From positions 3,162,001 to 3,226,000 of the forward strand of contig NZ_CP109104.1 in the NCBI RefSeq assembly GCF_035917675.1: a DNA stretch of 64,000 nt, given 5' to 3'. The translations under genes were made by a program, and so were the position numbers. This document shows, piece after piece, positions 39,976-48,912 of the stretch; positions within the stretch are counted from its first letter, which is position 1; the number at the start of each line of letters is the position of its first letter. The DNA comes from Streptomyces sp. NBC_01775. Its GTDB lineage: Bacteria > Actinomycetota > Actinomycetes > Streptomycetales > Streptomycetaceae. The notes below the pieces were generated by a model. That model was not told where the DNA came from and did not search any database. It worked only from the letters and a program-made list of their open reading frames with translations.

Positions 39976-42144
39976 GTGCGCACTGGCGAACAGACCAGGA
40001 AGCTCAATCCACGTTCCATCGCCGTCTGGGCTGCCGTCGCGCTCGTCGGCGCCGTCGGCTGGGGCATGCTCGCGCTGGCGCGCGGGGAGGAGATCTCGGC
40101 GGCCTGGATGGTCGCCGCCGCGCTCGGCTCCTACGCCATCGGATACCGCTTCTACTCGCGCTTCATCGTCACCCGCGTCCTGCGCGTCGACAAGTCGCGG
40201 GCCACACCCGCCGAGCGGCTCAACAACGGGATCGACTTCCACCCCACCGACCGGCGGGTGCTGCTCGGCCACCACTTCGCCGCGATCGCGGGCGCCGGGC
40301 CGCTGGTCGGGCCCGTCCTCGCCGCGCAGATGGGATATCTGCCGGGCACCATCTGGATCGTCGTCGGCGTGATCTTCGCGGGCGCCGTGCAGGACATGGT
40401 GACCCTCTTCTTCTCGATGCGGCGGGACGGCAAGTCGCTGGGGCAGATGGCGCGCGAGGAGATCGGCCCGGTCGGCGGGGCCGCCGCGCTGCTCGCCGTC
40501 TTCGCGATCATGATCATCCTGCTCGCCGTGCTGGCGCTGGTCATCGTCAACGCGCTGGCCGAGTCGCCCTGGGGCACGTTCTCGATCGGCATGACCATTC
40601 CGATCGCCCTGTTCATGGGCTTCTACCTGCGGGTGCTGCGGCCCGGACGGGTCACCGAGGTCTCCCTCATCGGTGTCGCGCTGCTGCTGCTCGCGCTGGT
40701 GTCCGGGCGGTGGGTCGCCGAGTCGTCCTGGGCGGACACCTTCACGCTGGAGCCCAGCACGCTGGTCATCTGGATCGTGGCCTACAGCTTCGTCGCCTCC
40801 ATCCTGCCGGTGTGGATGCTGCTGGCGCCGCGCGACTATCTGTCGACGTTCATGAAGATCGGCACCATCGGCCTGCTGGCCGTCGGCGTCATCGTCACGC
40901 TGCCCACCCTCAAGATGGAGGGCATCACCGACTTCGCCGGCGTCGGGAACGGGCCCGTGTTCGCCGGCTCGCTCTTCCCGTTCGTCTTCATCACCATCGC
41001 CTGCGGCGCCCTGTCCGGCTTCCACGCGCTGATCTCCTCGGGCACCACCCCGAAGATGATCCAGAAGGAGACGCAGGTCCGGATGATCGGCTACGGCTCC
41101 ATGCTGATGGAGTCGTTCGTCGCGATCATGGCGATGGTCGCCGCCTGCATCATCGACCCCGGGCTCTACTTCGCGATGAACGCCCCGGCCGGTGTCATCG
41201 GCGACAACGTGCAGGCCGCCTCCGAGGCCGTGAAGGGCTTCGGTTACACCATTTCCCCGGACCAGTTGGCGGCGGCGGCCAAGGCCGTGGAGGAGCAGTC
41301 CCTGCTCTCGCGTACGGGCGGTGCCCCGACCCTGGCCATCGGCGTCTCGGAGATCTTCTCCAAGGTCGTGGGCGGCGGCGGCATGAAGGCGTTCTGGTAT
41401 CACTTCGCCATCATGTTCGAGGCGCTGTTCATCCTGACGGCGCTCGACGCCGGTACCCGCGTGGGCCGCTTCATGCTCCAGGACATGCTGGGCAACGTCT
41501 ACAAGCCGTTCCGGCGGGTCAGCTGGTGGCCGGGGCTGCTGGTCTCCAGTGCGGTGGTCGTGGCGCTGTGGGGCTACTTCCTGTGGGTCGGCGTGCACGA
41601 GCCCCTCGGCGGGATCAACCAGCTCTTCCCGCTCTTCGGCATCGCCAACCAGCTCCTGGCGGCCGTCGCGCTGGCGGTCTGTACGACGCTGCTGGTCAAG
41701 TCCGGGCGGCTCAAGTGGGCCTGGGTGACGGCCGTTCCGCTGGTGTGGGACGCGGTGGTCACGCTGACGGCGAGCTGGCAGAAGGTCTTCTCCAGCGACC
41801 CGAAGGTGGGCTTCTTCCAGCAGCGCTCCAATTACCAGGACGCCATCGACCAGGGCAAGATCCTCCCGCCCGCCAAGACGATGGACGACATGCACACCGT
41901 CGTCACCAACTCCACGGTGGACGGCGTGCTCTCCGCGCTCTTCGCCGTGCTGGTGATCGTCGTCCTGGCGGACTCCGCCCGCACCTGCCTGCGCGCGATC
42001 CGCGACCCGGAGAGCGCGAAGCTGACGGAGGCGCCGTACGTGGAGTCGAAGCTGATCGCTCCGGCGGGGCTGGTGGCCACGAAGGAGGAGAAGGCCGAGC
42101 AGGCCGCCGGCGCCGGGAGCGCCGGGGAGGGGGCCGCGCGGTGA
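39976..42144 (+). CDS. cstA: CstA-family pyruvate/peptide transporter (carbon starvation protein)
   Basis: A 722-residue membrane protein with about 16-18 helices. CstA markers: YRFYSRFIVTRVLRVD, GIDFHPTDRRVLLGHHFAAI, GAGPLVGPVLAAQMGYLPG, SGFHALISSGTTPKMI and FEALFILTALDAGTRVGRFM. Family members import pyruvate, and possibly peptides, when carbon is scarce. The GTG at 39976 follows GAGGAGGA by 7 nt. Its TGA overlaps the next GTG, coupling it to the YbdD-like gene as in E. coli. The neighbouring symporter operon suggests a carboxylate-uptake cluster. Confidence 0.93.
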   Translation: MRTGEQTRKLNPRSIAVWAAVALVGAVGWGMLALARGEEISAAWMVAAALGSYAIGYRFYSRFIVTRVLRVDKSRATPAERLNNGIDFHPTDRRVLLGHHFAAIAGAGPLVGPVLAAQMGYLPGTIWIVVGVIFAGAVQDMVTLFFSMRRDGKSLGQMAREEIGPVGGAAALLAVFAIMIILLAVLALVIVNALAESPWGTFSIGMTIPIALFMGFYLRVLRPGRVTEVSLIGVALLLLALVSGRWVAESSWADTFTLEPSTLVIWIVAYSFVASILPVWMLLAPRDYLSTFMKIGTIGLLAVGVIVTLPTLKMEGITDFAGVGNGPVFAGSLFPFVFITIACGALSGFHALISSGTTPKMIQKETQVRMIGYGSMLMESFVAIMAMVAACIIDPGLYFAMNAPAGVIGDNVQAASEAVKGFGYTISPDQLAAAAKAVEEQSLLSRTGGAPTLAIGVSEIFSKVVGGGGMKAFWYHFAIMFEALFILTALDAGTRVGRFMLQDMLGNVYKPFRRVSWWPGLLVSSAVVVALWGYFLWVGVHEPLGGINQLFPLFGIANQLLAAVALAVCTTLLVKSGRLKWAWVTAVPLVWDAVVTLTASWQKVFSSDPKVGFFQQRSNYQDAIDQGKILPPAKTMDDMHTVVTNSTVDGVLSALFAVLVIVVLADSARTCLRAIRDPESAKLTEAPYVESKLIAPAGLVATKEEKAEQAAGAGSAGEGAAR

Positions 42145-42341
42145 ACGGGGTGCTGCGGGCCGGGCGCTGGGTGCGCTGGTACGTGCGCGAGCTGACGGAC
42201 GAGAGCGCCTACGACCGCTACGTCGCCCATGTCCGGCAGCACCAGGGGCCGGACGCCGCCGTGCCCAGCAGGAGAGAGTTCGAGCGGCGCCGCACGGACG
42301 CACGGGAGGCCGATCCGCGCGAGGGCTTCCGCTGCTGCTGA
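42141..42341 (+). CDS. YbdD/YjiX-family small protein
   Basis: A 66-residue protein (VRWYVRELTDESAYDRYVAH, SRREFERRRTDAREADPREG, ending in FRCC). The family typically lies directly after cstA-type transporters and is thought to be needed for their activity. The GTG at 42141 overlaps the cstA stop (GTGA). The Cys-Cys C-terminus is typical. Confidence 0.85.
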   Translation: MNGVLRAGRWVRWYVRELTDESAYDRYVAHVRQHQGPDAAVPSRREFERRRTDAREADPREGFRCC

Positions 42342-42405
42342 GGCGTGGGGTCTACCGCTGCCGCTGAGGGACGCCGTCTGGGTGCTGAGCAACGCCCCCG
42401 AAAAC

Positions 42406-42422
42406 TGTCCGCTATACGGACA
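42406..42422. promoter_or_regulatory. inverted repeat before the DUF3311-symporter operon
   Basis: TGTCCG-CTATA-CGGACA is a perfect 6+6 inverted repeat in the 158-bp gap between the ybdD-like and DUF3311 genes. Size and spacing suit a GntR/IclR-type regulator. A related CGCTATAC motif lies before dasR at 38907, without the repeat. Confidence 0.5.
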
Positions 42423-42499
42423 ACCGGTGACGGAGAGCGAATCCCTCACCTAGGTTTCATGCGCATTACATGAAGCCTGAGCGAGGGACGGAGCCCAGC

Positions 42500-42793
42500 A
42501 TGTCCGCACCACCCCCAACAGCCGGGAGAAAACACCCGGTTGTGACCCCCGCGCGCACAGTGGCGGGACTCTGCCTCCTCGCGCCTTTCGCCGGAATTCT
42601 GTGGGTGGATTCCTATGCCCGCGTCGAGCCGACCCTGATAGGAATCCCGTTCTTCTACTGGTACCAGATGCTCTGGGTGCTGATCTCGGCCCTGCTCACC
42701 GTCGTCGCGTACCGGATCGTGCGCCGCGAGCAGGCCGCAGCGCCGGTTCAGGCGGAATCGCCGCGTACCCCCGAAAGCGGTGAGGAGCGGTGA
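42500..42793 (+). CDS. DUF3311 small membrane protein
   Basis: A 97-residue protein with two helices (VAGLCLLAPFAGILWVDSYA and FYWYQMLWVLISALLTVVAY), typical of DUF3311, which pairs with sodium:solute symporters. ATG at 42500 has GGAG about 8 nt upstream; the in-frame ATG at 42470 has no ribosome site. The stop overlaps the symporter GTG, so the two form a co-translated pair, possibly a two-subunit carrier. Confidence 0.85.
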   Translation: MSAPPPTAGRKHPVVTPARTVAGLCLLAPFAGILWVDSYARVEPTLIGIPFFYWYQMLWVLISALLTVVAYRIVRREQAAAPVQAESPRTPESGEER

Positions 42794-44472
42794 ACGGCGG
42801 CGTGAACGGCGTCGCACTCGCCGTCTTCATCTTCTTCTTCGTGGCCGTCACGGTCATGGGATTCCTCGCCGCGCGCTGGCGCAAGGCCGAGAACGAGCAC
42901 AGCCTGGACGAATGGGGCCTCGGCGGCAGGAGTTTCGGCACCTGGATCACCTGGTTCCTGCTGGGCGGCGACCTGTATACGGCCTACACCTTCGTCGCCG
43001 TACCCGCCGCCATCTACGCGGCGGGCGCCTCGGGATTCTTCGCCGTCCCGTACACGATTCTCGTCTATCCCCTCATCTTCACCTTCCTGCCGCGCCTGTG
43101 GTCCGTCTCGCACCGCCACGGATACGTCACGACCTCGGACTTCGTCCGCGGCAGGTTCGGCTCCAAGGGCCTCTCACTGGCCGTGGCGCTCACCGGAATC
43201 CTGGCGACGATGCCGTACATCGCCCTCCAACTGGTGGGAATCCAGGCGGTACTGGACGTCATGGGCGTGGGCGGCTCCGAGTCCACCCACTGGTTCATCA
43301 AGGACCTGCCGCTGCTCATCGCCTTCGGCGTGCTTGCCGCCTACACCTACTCCTCCGGGCTGCGCGCTCCCGCGCTGATCGCGTTCGTCAAGGACGGGCT
43401 GATCTACCTCGTCATCGCGGTCGCCATCATCTACATCCCCATCAAGCTCGGCGGATTCCACGAGATCTTCGAGCGGGCGGGGCACGCCTTCGCCGAGAAG
43501 AACCCCGCGACCGGAAAACCACGCGGTGAACTCGCCAGCGGCGAGAACGCCCAGTGGGCCTACGCCACCCTCGCCTTCGGCTCCGCGCTCGCGCTCTTCA
43601 TGTATCCGCACTCGATCACGGCCACGCTCTCCAGCAAGAACCGCAACGTGATCCGCAGGAACACCACGATCCTGCCGCTGTACTCGCTGATGCTGGGATT
43701 CCTCGCACTGCTCGGCTTCATGGCGATCGCCGCGGGAATCAAGGTCGAAAACAACCAGCTCGCCATTCCGCAGCTCTTCGAGACGATGTTCCCCGACTGG
43801 TTCACCGGAGTCGCCTTCGCCGCCATCGGCATCGGCGCCCTGGTGCCCGCCGCGATCATGTCGATCGCGGCGGCGAACCTGTTCACGCGCAACATCTACA
43901 AGGACTTCATCCGGCCCGACGCCACCCCCGCGCAGGAGACGAAGGTCTCCAAGCTGGTGTCGCTGCTGGTGAAGGTCGGCGCGCTCGTCTTCGTCCTCGG
44001 CATGGACAAGACCGTCGCCATCAACTTCCAGCTCCTGGGCGGCATCTGGATCCTCCAGACCTTCCCCGCGCTGGTGGGCGGCCTGTTCACCCGCTGGTTC
44101 CACCGGTGGGCGCTGCTGGCGGGCTGGGCCGTGGGCATGGTCTACGGCACCGTCGCCGCGTACGGCGTCGCCAGCCCGACCCAGAAGCACTTCGGCGGCA
44201 GCAACGCGCTGATCCCCGGCATCAAGGAGATCGGCTACATCGGAGTGACCGCGTTCGTGCTGAACGTCCTGGTCACCGTCGTCCTGACGGTGGCGCTCCG
44301 CGCCGTGGGGGCGCCGGACGGTGTGGACGAGACCCGGCCCGAGGACTACACGGCGGACGCGCCCGACCAGCGCCCCGCAGGCCCGGTACACGCCGAGGCG
44401 CCTTCGGCAGCCGGAGCCGCCCCGTCCGGTCCGGCGTCCTCCACCGCTCCCGCGGCCACCGGGGCCGACTGA
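42790..44472 (+). CDS. sodium:solute symporter (monocarboxylate type)
   Basis: A 560-residue SSS-family transporter with about 13 helices. Features: DEWGLGGRSFGTWITWFLLG, YVTTSDFVRGRFGSKGLSLA and FMYPHSITATLSSKNRNVIR, as in MctC/ActP-like carriers of acetate, propionate or pyruvate. The last 55 residues are an Ala/Pro-rich cytoplasmic tail. The GTG at 42790 overlaps the DUF3311 stop. Together with cstA upstream, this suggests uptake of small carboxylates. The strong hairpin at 44490 ends the operon. Confidence 0.9.
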   Translation: MNGGVNGVALAVFIFFFVAVTVMGFLAARWRKAENEHSLDEWGLGGRSFGTWITWFLLGGDLYTAYTFVAVPAAIYAAGASGFFAVPYTILVYPLIFTFLPRLWSVSHRHGYVTTSDFVRGRFGSKGLSLAVALTGILATMPYIALQLVGIQAVLDVMGVGGSESTHWFIKDLPLLIAFGVLAAYTYSSGLRAPALIAFVKDGLIYLVIAVAIIYIPIKLGGFHEIFERAGHAFAEKNPATGKPRGELASGENAQWAYATLAFGSALALFMYPHSITATLSSKNRNVIRRNTTILPLYSLMLGFLALLGFMAIAAGIKVENNQLAIPQLFETMFPDWFTGVAFAAIGIGALVPAAIMSIAAANLFTRNIYKDFIRPDATPAQETKVSKLVSLLVKVGALVFVLGMDKTVAINFQLLGGIWILQTFPALVGGLFTRWFHRWALLAGWAVGMVYGTVAAYGVASPTQKHFGGSNALIPGIKEIGYIGVTAFVLNVLVTVVLTVALRAVGAPDGVDETRPEDYTADAPDQRPAGPVHAEAPSAAGAAPSGPASSTAPAATGAD

Positions 44473-44489
44473 CCGTCCACCGGGCACGC

Positions 44490-44543
44490 GATATCCATGG
44501 CGGCCATCGTGCGCGGCGGCGCATGATGGCCGCCATGGATATC
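44490..44543. terminator. 18-bp perfect inverted repeat covering the GNAT start
   Basis: GATATCCATGGCGGCCAT (44490-44507) and its exact reverse complement (44526-44543), loop 18 bp. It is placed as a terminator for the symporter operon but includes the likely start codons of the next gene, so it could also control that gene's translation. Confidence 0.75.
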
Positions 44544-45035
44544 ACGGTCAGAAGGGCACGCGAACAGGAGTACGCCGAAGCCGGGGAGTTGACGGCCGCG
44601 GCGTATCTCGACGGAGGACTGCTGGACTTCGGCGCGGAGGACCCTTACCTGGAGCGCCTGCGGGACGCGGCCGGACGCGCGGCGCACGCGGAACTGCTTG
44701 TCGCGCAGGACGACACGGGCACGCTGCTGGGCACCGTCACCTTCGTCGGCGGCGGCGGGCCCTTCGCGGAGCGCGCGGGCGCCGGTGAGGGCGAGTTCCG
44801 GATGCTCGCCGTACGTGCCGAGGCCCGGGGGCGCGGGGTGGGCGAGGCGCTGGTGACCGCCTGCGTCGAGCGGGCGCGAGCCCGGAAGCTCACCGCGCTC
44901 GTACTCTCCACCCAGCACCGGATGCTGCCCGCACACCGGCTGTACGAGCGCCTGGGATTCGCGCGGACTCCCTCCCGCGACTGGTCGCCGGTGCCCGGCC
45001 TCCCGGCACTGTGGGCATACGTGCTGGCGCTGTGA
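44523..45035 (+). CDS. GNAT-family N-acetyltransferase
   Basis: About 170 residues. The opening MDITVRRAREQEYAEAGELT is the usual beta1/alpha1 of GNAT proteins. Motif A for acetyl-CoA binding is FRMLAVRAEARGRGVGEAL, followed by CVERARARKLTALVLST and LYERLGFARTP. Acceptor unknown. Start codons at 44523, 44526 or 44535 are all inside the 3' arm of the hairpin and none has a good ribosome site; 44535 gives the most family-like N-terminus. Confidence 0.82.
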   Translation: MMAAMDITVRRAREQEYAEAGELTAAAYLDGGLLDFGAEDPYLERLRDAAGRAAHAELLVAQDDTGTLLGTVTFVGGGGPFAERAGAGEGEFRMLAVRAEARGRGVGEALVTACVERARARKLTALVLSTQHRMLPAHRLYERLGFARTPSRDWSPVPGLPALWAYVLAL

Positions 45036-45071
45036 CCGTCCCTCGGAGGTCTCCGCCTTCGACAGGCCGAC

Positions 45072-45118
45072 ACACAATATGTGGGGGCACTGGCACATCC
45101 GGGCACTAGATGTATGCT
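45072..45118 (+). promoter_or_regulatory. two NrdR boxes before nrdAB
   Basis: ACACAATATGTGGGGG (45072-45087) matches the NrdR consensus ACACWATATNTWGTGT at 13 of 16 positions; GCACTAGATGTATGCT (45103-45118) is weaker. Their starts are 31 bp apart, three helical turns, as expected for paired NrdR boxes that respond to dATP/ATP. They lie immediately upstream of the riboswitch, over the likely promoter. Confidence 0.7.
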
Positions 45119-45297
45119 CTTCCCGACCGCCAGCGATGCAGGGGAACCCGGTGCGATTCCGGGACTGTCCCGCAACGGTGTGCGGGCGCCCATGCCGTGT
45201 GCGCCCGCGAGTCCGAGCACCTGCGGCGGCTTCGAGGAACGCCCGGGTCTCGTGGGTTGGACCGGCGGTCCGTCGCGTCATGCCCTGACGCGACGTG
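45119..45297 (+). promoter_or_regulatory. cobalamin (B12) riboswitch controlling nrdAB
   Basis: The conserved aptamer core is readable: AGGGGAACCCGGTGCGATTC, CCGGGACTG, then CCCGCAACGGT (about 45142-45181), and the distal B12-box AGTCCGAGCACCTGC (45212-45226). Downstream, a perfect 10-bp hairpin CGTCGCGTCA/TGACGCGACG (45273-45282 with 45288-45297) is a candidate expression platform. Adenosylcobalamin binding should reduce class Ia reductase expression, because B12-dependent class II reductase can then supply deoxyribonucleotides; this is established for the S. coelicolor nrdABS operon. Confidence 0.93.
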
Positions 45298-45356
45298 CCC
45301 TGCCCTCCCCTGCGATCGCCCGTGCGGCAGCGAGCAGCAGCGAGGGAGAGCACCGA

Positions 45357-47804
45357 GTGACCATCGCACCGACCGTACCGGCACCCAGTCAGACGGATGC
45401 CGTACCGGAGAGCGACCCATCAGGCACAGGCGACCCGTCCGGCACGCCCCGGAGCGGCGGGGACCCGGCCGCCGAGAGCCTGCGCAGCACGCTCGCCGCC
45501 CTCACCGCCGACCTCCCCGCCGCCGTCCCCGGCCCCGTCGAGGCCGCCGCGCTGCGCGGCCGGGCACCGCAGGCGTCCGCCGCTGAACTGCGCACCCTGG
45601 CCATCGAGTCGGCCGCGGGGCTCATCAGCGAGGAGCCCTCCTACTCCCGCCTGGCCGCCCGGCTGCTGACCCTCGCGATCCGCGACGAGGCGGCCTCCCA
45701 GGGCGTCACCTCGTTCTCCGGGTCGGTGGCGCTGGGGCACGCCGAGGGCCTGATCGCGGACGGCACGGCGGAGTTCGTCGCCGCGCACGCCGCCCGGCTG
45801 GACGCGCTGGTCGAGACGGCCGTGGAGGACGGCGCCGACGACCGGTTCGGCTACTTCGGACTGCGCACGGTGCACTCGCGCTATCTCCTGCGCCACCCCA
45901 CCACCCGGGTGCCCGTCGAGACGCCTCAGCACTTTTTGCTGCGGGTGGCGTGCGGGCTCGCCGCCGACGGCTCCGAGCGGGCTCTGGAGGAGGTCGCCGA
46001 GCTGTACGCGCTCACCAGTTCGCTGGCGTATCTCCCCTCCTCGCCCACCCTGTTCAACTCCGGCACCCGCCACCCGCAGATGTCCTCCTGCTATCTGCTG
46101 GACTCCCCCATGGACGAGCTGGACTCGATCTACGAGCGCTACCACCAGGTCGCACGGCTGTCCAAGCACGCGGGCGGCATCGGGCTCTCGTACTCACGAA
46201 TCCGCGCGCGGGGCTCGCTCATCCGGGGGACGAACGGGCACTCCAACGGCATCGTCCCGTTCCTGCGCACGCTCGACTCCTCGGTCGCCGCCGTCAACCA
46301 GGGCGGCCGGCGCAAGGGCGCGGCCTGCGTCTACCTGGAGACCTGGCACGCCGACATCGAGGAGTTCCTGGAGCTGCGCGACAACACCGGCGAGGAGGCA
46401 CGCCGGACCCACAATCTCAACCTCGCGCACTGGATCCCGGACGAGTTCATGCGCCGGGTGGCCGCCGACGAGGAGTGGTCGCTGCTCTCCCCCTCGGACG
46501 CGCCCGAGCTGGTCGACCTGTGGGGCGAGGAGTTCGACGCCGCCTACCGCAAGGCCGAGGCCGAGGGCCGCTACCTCAAGCGGCTGCCCGCGCGGCAGCT
46601 CTACGGCGCGATGATGCGCACCCTGGCGCAGACCGGCAACGGCTGGATGACGTTCAAGGACACCTCCAACCGCACCGCCAACCAGACCGCCGAGCACGGG
46701 CACACCGTGCACTCCTCGAACCTGTGCACGGAGATCCTGGAGGTCACCGACGACGGCGAGACCGCCGTGTGCAACCTCGGCTCCGTCAACCTCGCGGCCC
46801 ACCTGGGCGAGGCCGGCGCGATGGACTGGGAGCGGCTGGACGCCACCGTGCGGACGGCGGTGACCTTCCTGGACCGCGTCGTGGACATCAACTTCTACCC
46901 GACGACGCAGGCCGCGAGCTCCAACTCCCGCTGGCGGCCGGTGGGTCTGGGCATGATGGGGCTCCAGGACGTCTTCTTCCGGCTCGGGCTGCCGTTCGAC
47001 TCGGCCGAGGCCCGCGAGCTGTCCACCCGGATCGCCGAGCGCGTCATGCTCGCCGCCTACGAGACCTCGGCCGACCTCGCCGAGCGGCACGGCCCGCACG
47101 CCGCCTGGGAGCACACCCGTACGGCCCGTGGCGTGCTGCACCCGGACCACTACCCGAACGCCGAGCCGCACTGGACGGACCGCTGGGCGGCGCTGCGTGC
47201 CCGTATCGCGGCGACCGGCATGCGCAACTCCCTGCTGCTGGCCATCGCCCCGACCGCGACCATCGCGTCCATCGCGGGCGTCTACGAGTGCATCGAGCCG
47301 CAGGTCTCCAACCTCTTCAAGCGCGAGACCCTCAGCGGCGAGTTCCTCCAGGTGAACGCCTATCTGGTGGAGGAGCTGAAGCGGCTGGGGCTGTGGGACG
47401 GGCGGGCCAGGGAGGCGCTGCGCGAGGCCAACGGCTCGGTGCAGGACCTGGAGTGGGTGCCCGAGCACGTGCGCGCGCTGTACCGCACGGCGTGGGAGCT
47501 GCCCCAGCGCGCCCTGATCGACATGGCGGCGGCCCGCACCCCGTACCTGGACCAGAGCCAGTCGCTGAACCTGTTCCTGGCCTCGCCCACCATCGGGAAG
47601 CTCTCCTCGATGTACGCGTACGCCTGGAAGAGCGGCATCAAGACCACGTACTACCTGCGCTCGCGCCCCGCGACGCGTATCGCGCAGGCGGCCACCTCCC
47701 TGCCCCAGCAGCCTTCCGTGCCCCAGCAGACGACGGGCGCCCCCACCGAGGACGCCGTCGCCTGCTCCCTGGAAAACCCCGAGTCCTGCGAGGCATGCCA
47801 ATAA
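45357..47804 (+). CDS. nrdA: class Ia ribonucleoside-diphosphate reductase, alpha subunit
   Basis: An 815-residue catalytic subunit (NrdL in S. coelicolor). It reduces ribonucleoside diphosphates aerobically. The redox pair is Cys245 (SSCYLLD) and Cys472 (AVCNLGSVN); the active-site set Asn455, Cys457, Glu459 lies in SSNLCTEI. The C-terminus SCEACQ carries the mobile Cys pair that accepts electrons from thioredoxin. The N-terminal 40 residues are Pro/Ala-rich, and a typical ATP-cone is not obvious. The GTG at 45357 follows AGGGAG by 8 nt. Co-transcribed with nrdB under NrdR and riboswitch control. Confidence 0.96.
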   Translation: MTIAPTVPAPSQTDAVPESDPSGTGDPSGTPRSGGDPAAESLRSTLAALTADLPAAVPGPVEAAALRGRAPQASAAELRTLAIESAAGLISEEPSYSRLAARLLTLAIRDEAASQGVTSFSGSVALGHAEGLIADGTAEFVAAHAARLDALVETAVEDGADDRFGYFGLRTVHSRYLLRHPTTRVPVETPQHFLLRVACGLAADGSERALEEVAELYALTSSLAYLPSSPTLFNSGTRHPQMSSCYLLDSPMDELDSIYERYHQVARLSKHAGGIGLSYSRIRARGSLIRGTNGHSNGIVPFLRTLDSSVAAVNQGGRRKGAACVYLETWHADIEEFLELRDNTGEEARRTHNLNLAHWIPDEFMRRVAADEEWSLLSPSDAPELVDLWGEEFDAAYRKAEAEGRYLKRLPARQLYGAMMRTLAQTGNGWMTFKDTSNRTANQTAEHGHTVHSSNLCTEILEVTDDGETAVCNLGSVNLAAHLGEAGAMDWERLDATVRTAVTFLDRVVDINFYPTTQAASSNSRWRPVGLGMMGLQDVFFRLGLPFDSAEARELSTRIAERVMLAAYETSADLAERHGPHAAWEHTRTARGVLHPDHYPNAEPHWTDRWAALRARIAATGMRNSLLLAIAPTATIASIAGVYECIEPQVSNLFKRETLSGEFLQVNAYLVEELKRLGLWDGRAREALREANGSVQDLEWVPEHVRALYRTAWELPQRALIDMAAARTPYLDQSQSLNLFLASPTIGKLSSMYAYAWKSGIKTTYYLRSRPATRIAQAATSLPQQPSVPQQTTGAPTEDAVACSLENPESCEACQ

Positions 47805-48841
47805 TGACCACCCCTGCCACCCCCAAGAATCTGCTCGACCCGGGCTTCGAGCTGACCCTGCGCCCCATGCGCTACCCGCACTTCTACGACCGCTACCGGG
47901 ACGCCATCAAGAACACCTGGACGGTCGAGGAGGTCGACCTCCACTCGGACGTCGCCGACCTGGCCAAGCTCACCCCGGGCGAGCAGCACATGATCAGCCG
48001 CCTGGTGGCCTTCTTCGCCACGGGTGACTCGATCGTCGCGAACAACCTGGTGCTGACGCTCTACAAGCACATCAACTCCCCCGAGGCGCGGCTGTATCTG
48101 TCGCGGCAGCTCTTCGAGGAGGCCGTGCACGTCCAGTTCTATCTGACGCTGCTGGACACCTACCTTCCCGACCACGACGAGCGCGTCGAGGCGTTCGCCG
48201 CGGTGGAGAACATCCCCTCCATCCGGGAGAAGGCGCAGTTCTGCTTCCGCTGGATGGCCGCGCTGGACGGTGAGGAGGGGACGACGACCATCGACAAGCT
48301 GGAGTCGAGCGCCGACCGGCGCCGCTTCCTGCTGAACCTGATCTGCTTCGCCGCCTGCGTCGAGGGGCTGTTCTTCTACGGCGCGTTCGCCTACGTCTAC
48401 TGGTTCCGCTCGCGCGGCCTGCTGCACGGCCTCGCCACGGGCACCAACTGGGTCTTCCGTGACGAGTCGATGCACATGTCCTTCGCCTTCGACGTGGTGG
48501 ACACCGTGCGCGAGGAGGAGCCCGGCCTCTTCGACGAGGAGTTGGAGAAGGAGGTCACCGCGATGCTGGAGGAGGCCGTGGAGGCCGAGCTCCAGTTCGC
48601 CCGCGACCTGTGCGGCGAGGGGCTGCCGGGCATGAACACCGAGTCCGTGCGCGAGTACCTCCAGGCCGTCGCCGACCAGCGGCTGTTGCGGCTGGGCTTC
48701 CCCGCGCGCTACGGCTCCAGCAACCCGTTCTCCTTCATGGAACTTCAGAACGTGCAGGAGCTGACGAACTTCTTCGAGCGCCGGGCCTCGGCATACCAGG
48801 TGGCGGTGGAGGGTTCGGTGTCGTTCGACGACGACTTCTGA
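47804..48841 (+). CDS. nrdB: class Ia ribonucleoside-diphosphate reductase, beta subunit
   Basis: A 345-residue radical-generating subunit (NrdM). Di-iron ligands are Asp75 (GDSIVAN), Glu106 and His109 (EEAVH), Glu187 (CVEGLFF), and Glu221/His224 (RDESMHM). The radical Tyr is Tyr113, four residues after His109, as in E. coli. The C-terminal tail (VAVEGSVSFDDDF) is the peptide that docks to the alpha subunit. The ATG at 47804 overlaps the nrdA stop (TAATG); an in-frame ATG at 47795 is possible. The third gene nrdS of some Streptomyces is absent; a terminator follows directly. Confidence 0.96.
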   Translation: MTTPATPKNLLDPGFELTLRPMRYPHFYDRYRDAIKNTWTVEEVDLHSDVADLAKLTPGEQHMISRLVAFFATGDSIVANNLVLTLYKHINSPEARLYLSRQLFEEAVHVQFYLTLLDTYLPDHDERVEAFAAVENIPSIREKAQFCFRWMAALDGEEGTTTIDKLESSADRRRFLLNLICFAACVEGLFFYGAFAYVYWFRSRGLLHGLATGTNWVFRDESMHMSFAFDVVDTVREEEPGLFDEELEKEVTAMLEEAVEAELQFARDLCGEGLPGMNTESVREYLQAVADQRLLRLGFPARYGSSNPFSFMELQNVQELTNFFERRASAYQVAVEGSVSFDDDF

Positions 48842-48858
48842 GCCGGCCCGGGAAAACC

Positions 48859-48896
48859 CCGGACGGGGGGCCAGGTGGCCCAGGCCCCCCGTCCGG
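48859..48896. terminator. bidirectional terminator between nrdB and def
   Basis: A perfect 14-bp stem CCGGACGGGGGGCC/GGCCCCCCGTCCGG (48859-48872 with 48883-48896), 10-nt loop, between convergent genes. Confidence 0.9.
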
Positions 48897-48912
48897 TCCT
48901 GGCCGCGTACGG

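Noticed and set aside
43174..44487. long open frames antisense to the symporter and other genes (also opposite nrdA, cstA and das genes)
   Set aside because: They are mirror frames created by third-position G/C bias; none has domain resemblance.
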